Shown in pieces: positions 7,930-14,964 of a stretch of DNA of 36,028 nucleotides; position 1 is the stretch's first letter; every line of letters begins with the position of its first letter. Below the pieces are notes generated by a model. That model was given only the letters and a program-made list of their open reading frames with translations, had not been told where the DNA came from and did no database searches. The DNA comes from Victivallaceae bacterium (GTDB lineage Bacteria > Verrucomicrobiota > Lentisphaeria > Victivallales > Victivallaceae), in contig JAQUYX010000011.1 in the NCBI GenBank assembly GCA_028691615.1, positions 1-36,028 on the forward strand, written 5' to 3'. Position numbers and translations under genes: made by a program.

Positions 7930-7986
7930 AATTGAGCTCTCCTTCTTCTGGGAATATGGGTTTATGGAGCTTTTTCGCGATCTGAT

Positions 7987-8015
7987 AATATACAGCTGGC
8001 ATCGATGATTTTCAA
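7987..8015 (-). promoter_or_regulatory. sigma-70-type promoter for serC
   Basis: On the minus strand TTGAAA (8015-8010), 17-bp spacer, TATATT (7992-7987). The leader would be about 50 nt. Confidence 0.7.
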
Positions 8016-8060
8016 TGTGTATTGCAAAGAAAGATAAAAAAATATTCAAGTCTTTTCCGC

Positions 8061-8089
8061 TTGAAAAATCGTCCGCAACGAAGTATCTT
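8061..8089 (+). promoter_or_regulatory. sigma-70-type promoter for the Gfo/Idh/MocA gene
   Basis: TTGAAA (8061-8066), 17-bp spacer, TATCTT (8084-8089), oriented away from the serC promoter. The leader is about 80 nt. Confidence 0.65.
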
Positions 8090-8175
8090 AAGGTAAAATA
8101 TTGTAATGTCCCGGTGGCGTGCGACAGGTCGGGTTTGTCCGTGCCGGCTCGAAAGATTGTCAGAGGTTTTTGGTT

Positions 8176-9198
8176 ATGACGATACGTATTGGCATTGTCG
8201 GGTGCGGAGTGATCGCTCCTTCCCATCTGCTCTCCTACTCCCACATCCCCGGAATCGAGGTCGTCGCTCTGGCCGATCTTCAGCTGGACAAAGCGGAGAA
8301 GCTCGCCGGAGAATATCATGTGCCCAAGGTCTATGCGTCCGGCGCTGAACTTTTCGCCGATCCCGATATCGACGCGGTTTCCATTTGCACCGATCACGGT
8401 TCCCACAGCGCGCTGGCGATCGAGGCGCTTCGCCGCGGCAAACATGTTCTGGTCGAAAAACCACTGGCCAGCAGTGTGCCGGAACTGGACGCCATGCTCG
8501 CCGAAGGCAAAAAGCATCCCGAGCTGGTTTTCTCCGGCGTTTTGCAGCACCGGTTCGATCCGGTCTATAAACTTGCGCGGCGCTTGATTGCGGAGGGGAT
8601 TCTCGGACGGCTGCTCAATGTCAGCCTTATTATGCAATGCCGCCGCGACGCGGCGTATTATGCCGCGGCCCCGTGGCGCGGCAAATGGAGTACGGAAGGC
8701 GGGTCGGTGCTGATGAATCAGACGATTCATTTCATTGATTTGCTGGCCTATCTGGCCGGTGATTTCGCGCAGATCACCGGATTTTTCGACAATCTCGCGC
8801 ATCAGGGCGTCATTGAGACCGAGGATGTCGCGTCGGCGGCGCTGAAGTTTCAGAACGGGGCGCTGGGAACTGTGCTGGTGACCAGTGCGAGTTTCCGGGA
8901 TTGGGAGATGACCTTGGGATTTCATGGGACAACTGGTTCCCTTGAGTTGCGCGACGGCAAACTTCTGCAGTTTGACTGTGCGGACAAGACGCGTATGGAA
9001 AACGTGCAACACAGTTTCGCCGCGCTTGCCGACGACGAAGCGAAACTGCGCGCGGGCAAAGCCTATTACGGAGCCGGGCACGATGCCCAGCTCGCGGACT
9101 TTGTCGCGGCGATCCGGGACCGGCGTTTGCCCTTCGTTCCCGCGGAGGAGGCGGCCAAAACCGTGCGCATCCTTCAGCATCTTCTGAAACGGGCTTGA
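8176..9198 (+). CDS. Gfo/Idh/MocA-family NAD(P)-dependent oxidoreductase
   Basis: 340-residue soluble dehydrogenase. Residues 1-120 form the Rossmann fold with the dinucleotide loop GIVGCGVIAPSH and the catalytic-site motif HVLVEKPLA (family EKP lysine). The C-terminal alpha/beta domain follows, with GGSVLMNQTIHFIDLLAYLAG supplying the conserved histidine region. Members oxidise or reduce sugars, inositols and related polyols; the substrate here is not evident. The start at 8176 has AGAGG nine bases upstream; an in-frame ATG at 8119 lacks one. Downstream is an AraC-type regulator with its own promoter. Sugar metabolism is suggested by the neighbours. Confidence 0.9.
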   Translation: MTIRIGIVGCGVIAPSHLLSYSHIPGIEVVALADLQLDKAEKLAGEYHVPKVYASGAELFADPDIDAVSICTDHGSHSALAIEALRRGKHVLVEKPLASSVPELDAMLAEGKKHPELVFSGVLQHRFDPVYKLARRLIAEGILGRLLNVSLIMQCRRDAAYYAAAPWRGKWSTEGGSVLMNQTIHFIDLLAYLAGDFAQITGFFDNLAHQGVIETEDVASAALKFQNGALGTVLVTSASFRDWEMTLGFHGTTGSLELRDGKLLQFDCADKTRMENVQHSFAALADDEAKLRAGKAYYGAGHDAQLADFVAAIRDRRLPFVPAEEAAKTVRILQHLLKRA

Positions 9199-9260
9199 CG
9201 AAAGACGGGAATCAAAAGTTCTTTTGGGGTTGCTCGCTCTAAAAAACTTTTTTGCAGCGC

Positions 9261-9289
9261 TTGCAATTTTGTTGGCTCGGACGTATTTT
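9261..9289 (+). promoter_or_regulatory. promoter of the AraC-type gene, likely giving a leaderless transcript
   Basis: TTGCAA (9261-9266), 17-bp spacer, TATTTT (9284-9289). The -10 ends only eight bases before the ATG at 9298 and there is no Shine-Dalgarno sequence in between (CCTTCATC). The -35 forms the right half of the inverted repeat TTGCA-N5-TGCAA (9252-9266). Confidence 0.55.
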
Positions 9290-9297
9290 CCTTCATC

Positions 9298-10191
9298 ATG
9301 GAAAAAGAGAAGGCTGTTTGCGCCAAAAAGGAATTCTTCTTTCGCAGTGCTGCCTGCCCCGTGGCGGTTCGTTTTGTCGCGCCCTCTGCTGTGGCGGTTC
9401 ACGGGCACGACCTCACGGACAAGATGCACTTCCACGATTTCGCCGAGCTGGTGATGATTCTGGAAGGCGAAGCGCTTCAGATCATCAACGAGGTCGCCTA
9501 TCCGGTTTCCGCCGGGGACGTGTTCGTCATTCAGGGGCAGACCACGCACTCCTTTGTCGGGCGCGGATCGGTGAGCATGGTCAATATCATGTTTGCCAAA
9601 GAGCATATCCCGCTGCCCTTTGACCGCATGAGGGAACTGGCGGGATACAATGTGCTTTTCGAATTGGAGCCGTCGCTGCGTACACCGGAGAATTTCCGTC
9701 ACCGGCTGCATTTGGGACCGGCCGCGCTGGCGCAGGGGGAAGCGTTGGTGCGCGCGCTGGACCAGGCGCTTGGCGAAGCGCCGGATGTATTGGTGTTTTT
9801 CCAGCTGTGGAGTTTGATTTTGTTCCTCTCCCGCCAGTCCGAAACACGCCCGGCTTCGGGGGAACTTATGGAGTACATCGCCAAGGTCATCAGCCTGATG
9901 GAACGCAAATTCTCCCGGAATCTCTCGCTGGGCGACCTTGCCCGGAGTGCGGCGGTGTCGCCCAACACGCTGCTGCGCAACTTTCAGAAAGTCACCGGGA
10001 AAACGCCGATGGAAGCGCTTTGCCAGATTCGTCTGAGCCACGCGGAGAAACTTCTTCTGACCACCGATCTTCCGGTCGGCACAATCTCCGTGCGCTGCGG
10101 TTTTCCCGACTCGAACTATTTTTCGAGGAAGTTCCGCAGCCGCTACCAGCTTCCGCCGCGGGAATTTCGACGACGCGGCCGTATTTGGTGA
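9298..10191 (+). CDS. AraC-family transcriptional regulator with N-terminal cupin
   Basis: 297-residue regulator. Residues about 30-105 form a cupin sensor (MHFHDFAELVMILEGEALQIIN ... VSAGDVFVIQGQTTHSF), typical of sugar-sensing AraC proteins. Residues about 195-290 contain two helix-turn-helix motifs (LSLGDLARSAAVSPNTLLRNFQKVTG and VGTISVRCGFPDSNYFSRKFRSRY), with the usual AraC signature in the second. It probably controls neighbouring sugar genes such as the oxidoreductase upstream or the xylose-isomerase-like gene downstream (inference from context). The ATG at 9298 has no ribosome binding site and lies so close to the -10 box that translation is probably leaderless. Confidence 0.9.
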   Translation: MEKEKAVCAKKEFFFRSAACPVAVRFVAPSAVAVHGHDLTDKMHFHDFAELVMILEGEALQIINEVAYPVSAGDVFVIQGQTTHSFVGRGSVSMVNIMFAKEHIPLPFDRMRELAGYNVLFELEPSLRTPENFRHRLHLGPAALAQGEALVRALDQALGEAPDVLVFFQLWSLILFLSRQSETRPASGELMEYIAKVISLMERKFSRNLSLGDLARSAAVSPNTLLRNFQKVTGKTPMEALCQIRLSHAEKLLLTTDLPVGTISVRCGFPDSNYFSRKFRSRYQLPPREFRRRGRIW

Positions 10192-10262
10192 TAAAATCCA
10201 GATTCCCGGTGATTGATTGAAGGTTTTCCATTCGCGGAAAGTCTATATTGGGGGGTAGTAAG

Positions 10263-10475
10263 AGACGACACGGACAAAATTCGCGCCGCGTCTTCCGGCG
10301 TCTCGGAAACGGCCTGCAACGGTGGCTTTTCGGGTAGTTACTCTCCGAGTAGCTCCGCTCAAATCCACCATTTCATGCCTTTCCCGATCCACTCGGAATC
10401 CATCGACGGGACTTTTGTCCGTGTCGTCTTGGGACGACACTCGGCAAAATTCGCGCCGCGTCTTCCGGCGGAAAT
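10263..10475. repeat. modular intergenic repeat, copy B (perfect 17-bp terminal inverted repeats)
   Basis: The element spans 10263-10429 and has exact 17-bp inverted ends, AGACGACACGGACAAAA and TTTTGTCCGTGTCGTCT. Its interior matches copy A over about 130 bp by eye. A second partial left module follows at 10432-10475 (GACGACACTCGGCAAAA, then the same GCCGCGTCTTCCGGCGG block), so modules are reiterated. It occupies most of the 318-bp gap before the xylose-isomerase-like gene and would lie in that gene's leader if transcription starts near the TATATT at 10244-10249. Confidence 0.85.
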
Positions 10476-10509
10476 AAAAAAAACCCTAATTTTTAAGGAG
10501 AGCAAAAAC

Positions 10510-11598
10510 ATGAGCTGCGTGACTGATCGTTCGATGCCGTTCTGGTGTGTCGGCAATCCCCTTTCGGACCCTTTCGGCGGGGCGGTGATGGACAAAATAT
10601 CCTCGGTCGAGGTTGCCAAAATCCTCGCCTGGGCCAAAGGCGAAAAGCTGATCGAATGCACCAGTTTTCATGACGACGACCTCGTGCCCTGGGATCCCGA
10701 GCATCTGGAAGACGATCTGGATTCGAAGAGCTCCGTAAGCAAGACGCTGCACGAGATCAAAAAGATTCTCGATCAGGCGGGCATCCGTGTCCATGTGGCC
10801 ACCTGCAGTCTGCACGGCAACAAGCTTTTCCGCAACGGCGGGCTTTGCAATCCCGACCCGGAAATCCGCGCGTTGGCCGCCCGGAAGGTCGAGCGCACGC
10901 TGCGGATCGGTCATTTCTTCGGCGCAAAATATTTTGTCTACTGGGTTGCCCGCGACGGCTTCGAAGTGCCGGTCTGCACCGACTGGACGCAGGTCTACAA
11001 GAACCTCGCCGATGGCCTCAACCACGCGACCGACTATATTGAAAAAGAGCACCTGACCAACTACATCGGCGCTTCCATCGAGCCGAAACCGAACGAACCG
11101 CGCGGGCAGATGTTTCTGCCGACCGCGGGCCATGCGGCGGCGTTCATCGCCTGCTGCCTCAAGCGTCCCGATTTCTGGGGGGTCAATCCCGAGTTGCTTC
11201 AGCATGAAAGCATGTGCCTCCTGAACGCCTCGATGACGGCGGCCTTCCTCTGCGCGACCGGAAAACTCAAATTCCTGCATTTCGGCAGTCAGATCAAGGC
11301 GCAGTTCGACAATGATTTCCCCCCGCTGATCGGACCCGAAGGCCTCAAGGAGACGGTGTTCCTCTTCAAGACGTTGCAGGATCTCCACTGGAAAGGCGTG
11401 GTGGAATTCGATTGCCACATGCTGCGTGCGGAAGGCGAGCCGGGCGAGGGGATTGCGCGGCGGAAACAATTCGTGCGCAATTGCGTCGAGGCCTTGCAGA
11501 TGGCCGAAACTTTGGCGGAACGGATCAAAGCGCCGAAGCTGGGTTCCGGCGCGGCGGCGGCGGATCTTGAAAGCATCCGTCAGATGTGTAATTTGTAA
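10510..11598 (+). CDS. xylose isomerase-like TIM-barrel sugar isomerase
   Basis: 362-residue protein of the xylose isomerase-like TIM barrel superfamily, nearest in motif content to short (class I) xylose isomerases that interconvert xylose and xylulose (or glucose and fructose). Visible signatures are IEPKPNEPRGQMFLPTAGHA, with the first metal-binding Glu, GVNPELLQHES, with the second Glu and the His, and FDNDF, which corresponds to the DxD metal pair. The position normally occupied by HIDLN reads LHFGSQ, so one metal-binding Asp appears to be replaced, and spacing in NPE-LLQ-HE is one residue longer than usual. The substrate may therefore differ from xylose. AAGGAGA lies eight bases before the ATG at 10510. 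It is convergent with perR. Confidence 0.8.
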   Translation: MSCVTDRSMPFWCVGNPLSDPFGGAVMDKISSVEVAKILAWAKGEKLIECTSFHDDDLVPWDPEHLEDDLDSKSSVSKTLHEIKKILDQAGIRVHVATCSLHGNKLFRNGGLCNPDPEIRALAARKVERTLRIGHFFGAKYFVYWVARDGFEVPVCTDWTQVYKNLADGLNHATDYIEKEHLTNYIGASIEPKPNEPRGQMFLPTAGHAAAFIACCLKRPDFWGVNPELLQHESMCLLNASMTAAFLCATGKLKFLHFGSQIKAQFDNDFPPLIGPEGLKETVFLFKTLQDLHWKGVVEFDCHMLRAEGEPGEGIARRKQFVRNCVEALQMAETLAERIKAPKLGSGAAAADLESIRQMCNL

Positions 11599-11610
11599 CA
11601 TCGGCGCATC

Positions 11611-11639
11611 GCCGGGGGGGGGAGTTTCCCCTCTCCGGC
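11611..11639. terminator. GC-rich hairpin between convergent genes
   Basis: GCCGG (11611-11615) pairs with CCGGC (11635-11639), with a G run opposite a CCCCTCT run inside. There is no T tract on either side, so it may not be a classical intrinsic terminator. Confidence 0.3.
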
Positions 11640-11659
11640 GGCGGCGACGCAACCCTGTT

Positions 11660-12088
11660 TTAACAACCGGATTTTCCGCATTTCGGACAGAGTCCGTGGT
11701 ATTGAATGCGTACGCCGCGAACGCGGTAGCCCTCCGGCGGAGGGGGGATCGGGGTGTCCCGATCGTAAAAAATGTCCGAGACGCTTTGGCATTCGTCGCA
11801 GAAAAAATGCCCGTGCACGGAAATGTCCCCGTCGAAGCGCAGCGTTTCGCCGCCGCCGGGAACCTCTTGAATCAATTCCTTTGCCAGCAGAACCTTGACC
11901 GTGTTGTAGACCGTGGCAAGCGACAGACTCGGGTTGTCGTCCTTGAGATCACAATAGAGCATCTCCGCCGTAGGATGGTCGGTGCGGGACTTCAACGAGC
12001 GAAGCACGGCCACCCGGGGCGCGGAAGGACGGATGCCCGTCTGGACCAGTTCTTCGGCGGTTTGCGAGGCGGACCACTCTTTTGGCAT
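11660..12088 (-). CDS. perR: Fur-family regulator, PerR-like
   Basis: 142-residue metalloregulator. Residues about 1-80 are the winged helix (RPSAPRVAVLRSLKSRTDHPTAEMLYCDLK ... LSLATVYNTVKVLL), and the rest is the dimerisation and metal domain. The structural zinc site is complete (CDEC and CPKC). The regulatory-metal residues DGDISVHGHF place Asp and two His as in peroxide sensors of the PerR type. It lies downstream of the reverse rubrerythrin on the same strand, with 189 bp containing repeat copy D between them, a context that favours peroxide sensing over iron uptake control. AAAGGAT lies ten bases before the ATG. The PerR rather than Fur call is an inference from context and the His/Asp motif. 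Confidence 0.85.
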   Translation of the reverse strand: MPKEWSASQTAEELVQTGIRPSAPRVAVLRSLKSRTDHPTAEMLYCDLKDDNPSLSLATVYNTVKVLLAKELIQEVPGGGETLRFDGDISVHGHFFCDECQSVSDIFYDRDTPIPPPPEGYRVRGVRIQYHGLCPKCGKSGC

Positions 12089-12108
12089 GGAATTTTATCC
12101 TTTCGATG

Positions 12109-12216
12109 GAGACGGTGCTGACAAGAGTCCGGGAAACCACTGGTTTTTCGTGGTCAAACATCGGACAGGGCAGACCTGTCCGACAGGTCCGACGGAAAAT
12201 TGCCAGCACCGTCGTA
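12109..12216. repeat. inverted-repeat element, copy D (divergent relative of the modular repeat)
   Basis: GACGGTGCTG (12111-12120) and CAGCACCGTC (12204-12213) are exact inverted repeats, each continuing toward the inside with CAA/TTG as in copies A-C. The interior is different: an ACCAC/GTGGT hairpin near 12136-12154 and a perfect CGGACAGG (12162-12169)/CCTGTCCG (12175-12182) hairpin. It lies between rubrerythrin and perR. Relationship to copies A-C is judged from the ends only. Confidence 0.55.
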
Positions 12217-12277
12217 GAGCGGAAAGCTGCTTCGCATTCACGAAACACCTTCCAGAGAGTCGCAGAGATGCGTCCTT

Positions 12278-12823
12278 TTAGAAGTAGCGCTTCAGAAGCC
12301 CGGCGAAGGCGGAGCCGTGACGGGCCTCATCCTTGCACATCTCGTGCACCGTGTCGTGAATGGCGTCGTAACCGAGCGCCTTCGCGCGCCGCGCCAGGGC
12401 GAGTTTGCCCTCGGTGGCGCCGGCTTCGGCTTCCACCCGGACCGCGAGGTTCTTCTTGGTGTCCGGCGCGACCACTTCGCCGAGAAGTTCGGCAAATTTC
12501 GCGGCGTGTTCCGCTTCCTCGATGGCAATGCGCTTGTAGGCTTCCGCAACTTCCGGGTAGCCTTCGCGATCGGCCTGACGGCTCATCGCAAGATACATTC
12601 CAACTTCCGTGCATTCTCCGGTGAAGTTCGCACGCAGCCCTTCGACCACTTCGGCATCCAATCCTTCGACCGTGCCAATCTTATGCATATCCGCCCAGAT
12701 CGGCCCGGAAGCAGATTTCTGCTCCGTGAACTTCGAGCCCGGCGCCTTGCACTGCGGACAGAAAGCCGGCGGTTCTTCCCCCTCGTACACATAACCACAC
12801 ACAGGACAAACAAACTTCTTCAT
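12278..12823 (-). CDS. reverse rubrerythrin (NADH peroxidase-type)
   Basis: 181-residue non-haem iron protein that reduces hydrogen peroxide in anaerobes. The rubredoxin-type FeS4 domain is at the N-terminus ([20 protein letters not shown], residues 6-25), the order found in reverse rubrerythrins, and is followed by a four-helix di-iron domain (about 45-181) with ExxH motifs: EEAEHAAKF and [10 protein letters not shown], plus ECTEVGM and [16 protein letters not shown] precedes the ATG by about nine bases. A PerR-box-like dyad overlaps the promoter (12881-12895) and perR is the next gene, so the unit looks like a peroxide-induced rbr-perR pair. Confidence 0.93.
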   Translation of the reverse strand: MKKFVCPVCGYVYEGEEPPAFCPQCKAPGSKFTEQKSASGPIWADMHKIGTVEGLDAEVVEGLRANFTGECTEVGMYLAMSRQADREGYPEVAEAYKRIAIEEAEHAAKFAELLGEVVAPDTKKNLAVRVEAEAGATEGKLALARRAKALGYDAIHDTVHEMCKDEARHGSAFAGLLKRYF

Positions 12824-12865
12824 AAGATCCGACTCCTTTCTTTCTTTTTGTCGGTTTTTAGATCG

Positions 12866-12895
12866 ATTATAATATTAAAATAGTTACAATTACTA
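12866..12895 (-). promoter_or_regulatory. rubrerythrin promoter with PerR-box-like dyads
   Basis: A perfect TATAAT -10 reads on the minus strand at 12871-12866. The -35 position is poor and is covered by the dyad TAGTTACAATTACTA (12881-12895), which has the 7-1-7 layout of Fur/PerR sites. A perfect PerR half-site TTATAAT lies next to it at 12867-12873. Overlap with the polymerase site is what a repressor would need. Confidence 0.5.
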
Positions 12896-12970
12896 AAAAT
12901 ACAAGTGCACTTCTGCAAAAAAATGAGTTTTTTTGGGGAAAATTCCGCCCGTGGGATGGTTTTGCCGTCT

Positions 12971-14383
12971 TTAGAGCACCAGACCGTCGAGGAAGAGTCG
13001 CTCAAAAGAGGTCAGCTGATTCAGGTGCGTTTCCCGGGGCGGGTAGTGCAAATTGGCGAGCATGCGCGGCATGGCCCCCGGATCGGCGGCCAGACGCAGC
13101 GCACCGGCCAGACTGGTGTTGCCGACGATTTTGTAGTCGCGTCCGGCGGGCAGCATCCCGATGGCAATCGCGTTGGCGAGCTTCAGATGCCATGCGAAGC
13201 CTCCGGCCAGATAAATTGTTTTCGCACGGGCGTGGCAAGTCTCCTCCAGCGTCAAAATTCCTGCGACGACCGCAGCTTTGGCGGTCAATAAAGCGGCAAT
13301 GTCCTTTTCGGTGACAAAGACGCCGTCGGAAATTTCCCGCTCGGACGCCGCCGGGACATAGCGCCCGAATCGGTTCAGACGCCCCGCTTTTGCCTCCACC
13401 GCCAGAAAATCCAGATAGGCGCAGCCGCATAGCCCGCGCGGCTTGACCTCATCCCCTCCGCACATGGTAAAATCCCCCGGCCCCGCGTAATGGTCGATCG
13501 CCCCGCGCATGGCGCGCATTCCCGAGGAGAGCCCCATCCCTTCGAAGGCCGGTCCCGCCGCCGCCGCCGCGCAGAGCATCTGATCGCCGCAGTCAAAGGC
13601 GATTTCGCAGTTGGTTCCCAGATCGACGAGCATCTCCCCCGCGGACAACTGCGTCTCCGCGATTCCCGCAGTGAGATCGCCCCCGGAATATGCGCCGATG
13701 CACGGCACGGTCAGGAGTTCGACGGGACGACCAGAACTTATACTGCTGAAAAGATCGCCCCGCGCCGGAAAAACCAGTTGGGGCGCCTGAAACGGCGCCG
13801 TTCCGATCGGAGAAGGGTCGACGCCGTGGAAGAACGAGGTCATGACTGTATTGCCCGCCACCGCAATGCGTGTGACATCTTCGGCGCCAAGTAGGTTCAC
13901 CAGCTCACGCACCGCGTCGCAAAGGCATATCGTTAATTCATCCAAGTGTTCTTGGGCCGCGACAATCCGCGAGATCACATTGTCCCCCCAGCGTTTCTGA
14001 GGATTGAAGACACTGGCGCGCCCGAGGATCTTTCCTCCGCAAAGTTTGGCCGCGGCCAGCGTGGTCGTCCCGAGATCCACCCCGATGACCGCCTCCGGGG
14101 TGTCCGGCAAGGAAGGCGAGACCCAGTCGGCAAGAATGCTCTCACTCGTGCTTTTGTCCGGTTCAAATTCCATCACTCCGCGCGGACCGACCAGCTCTGT
14201 TTGGCACAGCAGAGCCGTAGCCGGAGCGCGAACCAGCGCGCCTTCCGTTCGCCAGAGGCCTTCCAGAAGCCGGACGGCGCAGCGGCGGCATTGTCCTGTG
14301 CCGCCGCAGGGAAGATGGGGCGGAAAACCTTTCCGTGCGAGAAGCGCGGCGAGTTTTCCCGGTGTTTCAAAGGTGATTTTCAT
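12971..14383 (-). CDS. reductive activator of corrinoid proteins, ferredoxin plus ASKHA ATPase (RACo/RamA-like, DUF4445)
   Basis: 470-residue protein that would use ATP to drive electron transfer to inactive Co(II) corrinoid enzymes. The N-terminal domain is a 2Fe-2S ferredoxin (PCGGTGQCRRC, then ALLCQ: C-x5-C-x2-C...C). The remainder is an ASKHA-type ATPase with the phosphate loop VIGVDLGTTTLA, GNTVM, MLVDLGTNCEIA and TIYLAGGFAWHL. The usual linker region is short. No corrinoid protein or methyltransferase is in the window, so its partner is elsewhere; cbiM, two genes upstream on the same strand, could supply cobalt. The ATG at 14383 is chosen because a promoter -10 ends eight bases upstream, implying a leaderless transcript; no ribosome binding site exists. 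Confidence 0.85.
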   Translation of the reverse strand: MKITFETPGKLAALLARKGFPPHLPCGGTGQCRRCAVRLLEGLWRTEGALVRAPATALLCQTELVGPRGVMEFEPDKSTSESILADWVSPSLPDTPEAVIGVDLGTTTLAAAKLCGGKILGRASVFNPQKRWGDNVISRIVAAQEHLDELTICLCDAVRELVNLLGAEDVTRIAVAGNTVMTSFFHGVDPSPIGTAPFQAPQLVFPARGDLFSSISSGRPVELLTVPCIGAYSGGDLTAGIAETQLSAGEMLVDLGTNCEIAFDCGDQMLCAAAAAGPAFEGMGLSSGMRAMRGAIDHYAGPGDFTMCGGDEVKPRGLCGCAYLDFLAVEAKAGRLNRFGRYVPAASEREISDGVFVTEKDIAALLTAKAAVVAGILTLEETCHARAKTIYLAGGFAWHLKLANAIAIGMLPAGRDYKIVGNTSLAGALRLAADPGAMPRMLANLHYPPRETHLNQLTSFERLFLDGLVL

Positions 14384-14391
14384 AGTGAAAT

Positions 14392-14420
14392 AATGTAGCA
14401 CCGGCAAACCATCTTTGCAA
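14392..14420 (-). promoter_or_regulatory. promoter of the corrinoid activator gene, likely leaderless
   Basis: Minus strand TTGCAA (14420-14415), 17-bp spacer, TACATT (14397-14392), then eight bases to the ATG at 14383. The -35 is half of TTGCAACCGCGTTGCAA (14415-14431), an inverted repeat. The geometry equals that of the AraC-type gene at 9298. Confidence 0.5.
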
Positions 14421-14455
14421 CCGCGTTGCAAAAAACGCCGTTCCCGATGCTCCGG

Positions 14456-14920
14456 TCAGGGCATCTGCGCATCATGGCGCAACGCTTCATAGAGCACAAT
14501 AGCCGTGGAATTGGCCAGATTCAAGCTGCGGTGGAAATTCCCCCGCATCGGAATGGTGTAAAGCAGCGGTTCGTACCGCCGGTAGAAATCCTCCGGCAAT
14601 CCCGAAGACTCGCGCCCGAATATGAGACAGCTCTCGTCCTCATAGGGGCAGCTCCAATAACTGCGGGTCGTCTTGGTCGAGAAAAAATACATCGGCCGCT
14701 CTCCCCGCCAGATCAGAAAATCTTCCCATGACCGGTGGACGGTCAACGCCACGTGCCGCCAGTAATCCATTCCTGCGCGGCGGACGTATTTGTCGTCCAG
14801 CGAGAAGCCCAGAGGCTCCACCAGATGCAGCGAGACGTCGTTGGAAACGCAAAGCCGTCCGATTCCGCCGGCATTCTGCGGGATCTCCGGCTCGAAGAGA
14901 ACAATATGAAATTTACGCAC
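14456..14920 (-). CDS. trmL: tRNA (cytidine(34)-2'-O)-methyltransferase
   Basis: 154-residue SpoU/TrmH (SPOUT) methyltransferase that 2'-O-methylates the wobble base of tRNA-Leu. Signatures of TrmL are FEPEIPQNAGGIGRLC at the N-terminus, LIFGRESSGLP (the SAM knot) and SLNLANSTAIVLYEALR at the C-terminus. Length is normal for this single-domain enzyme. The start codon is GTG at 14920, with AGGAG about 13 bases upstream. It lies between cbiM upstream and the corrinoid activator downstream, on the same strand. Confidence 0.95.
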   Translation of the reverse strand: MRKFHIVLFEPEIPQNAGGIGRLCVSNDVSLHLVEPLGFSLDDKYVRRAGMDYWRHVALTVHRSWEDFLIWRGERPMYFFSTKTTRSYWSCPYEDESCLIFGRESSGLPEDFYRRYEPLLYTIPMRGNFHRSLNLANSTAIVLYEALRHDAQMP

Positions 14921-14964
14921 GAAACTCTGGGACTCCTTCCTCTCAGTAGCAAAAATCCCGTTCC

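Noticed and set aside
9205-9250. CAAAAGTTCTTTTG hairpin after the oxidoreductase gene as a terminator
   Set aside because: The stem is A/T-rich with a two-base loop and is followed by GGGG rather than T; it was not convincing.
6856-10041. 1061-codon minus-strand frame that includes serC
   Set aside because: Only the part up to 7929 is serC, with its own ribosome binding site and promoter. The upstream extension runs antisense to two well-supported plus-strand genes.
10217-10249. TTGAAG and TATATT before repeat copy B as a promoter
   Set aside because: The boxes are 21 bp apart, too far for a normal sigma-70 promoter, so it was not listed as a feature.
12916-12935. A7/T7 hairpin (CA7-TGAG-T7G) downstream of the corrinoid activator gene
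   Set aside because: Pure A/T stem with weak pairing; it may only be an A-tract pair in the AT-rich rubrerythrin promoter region.
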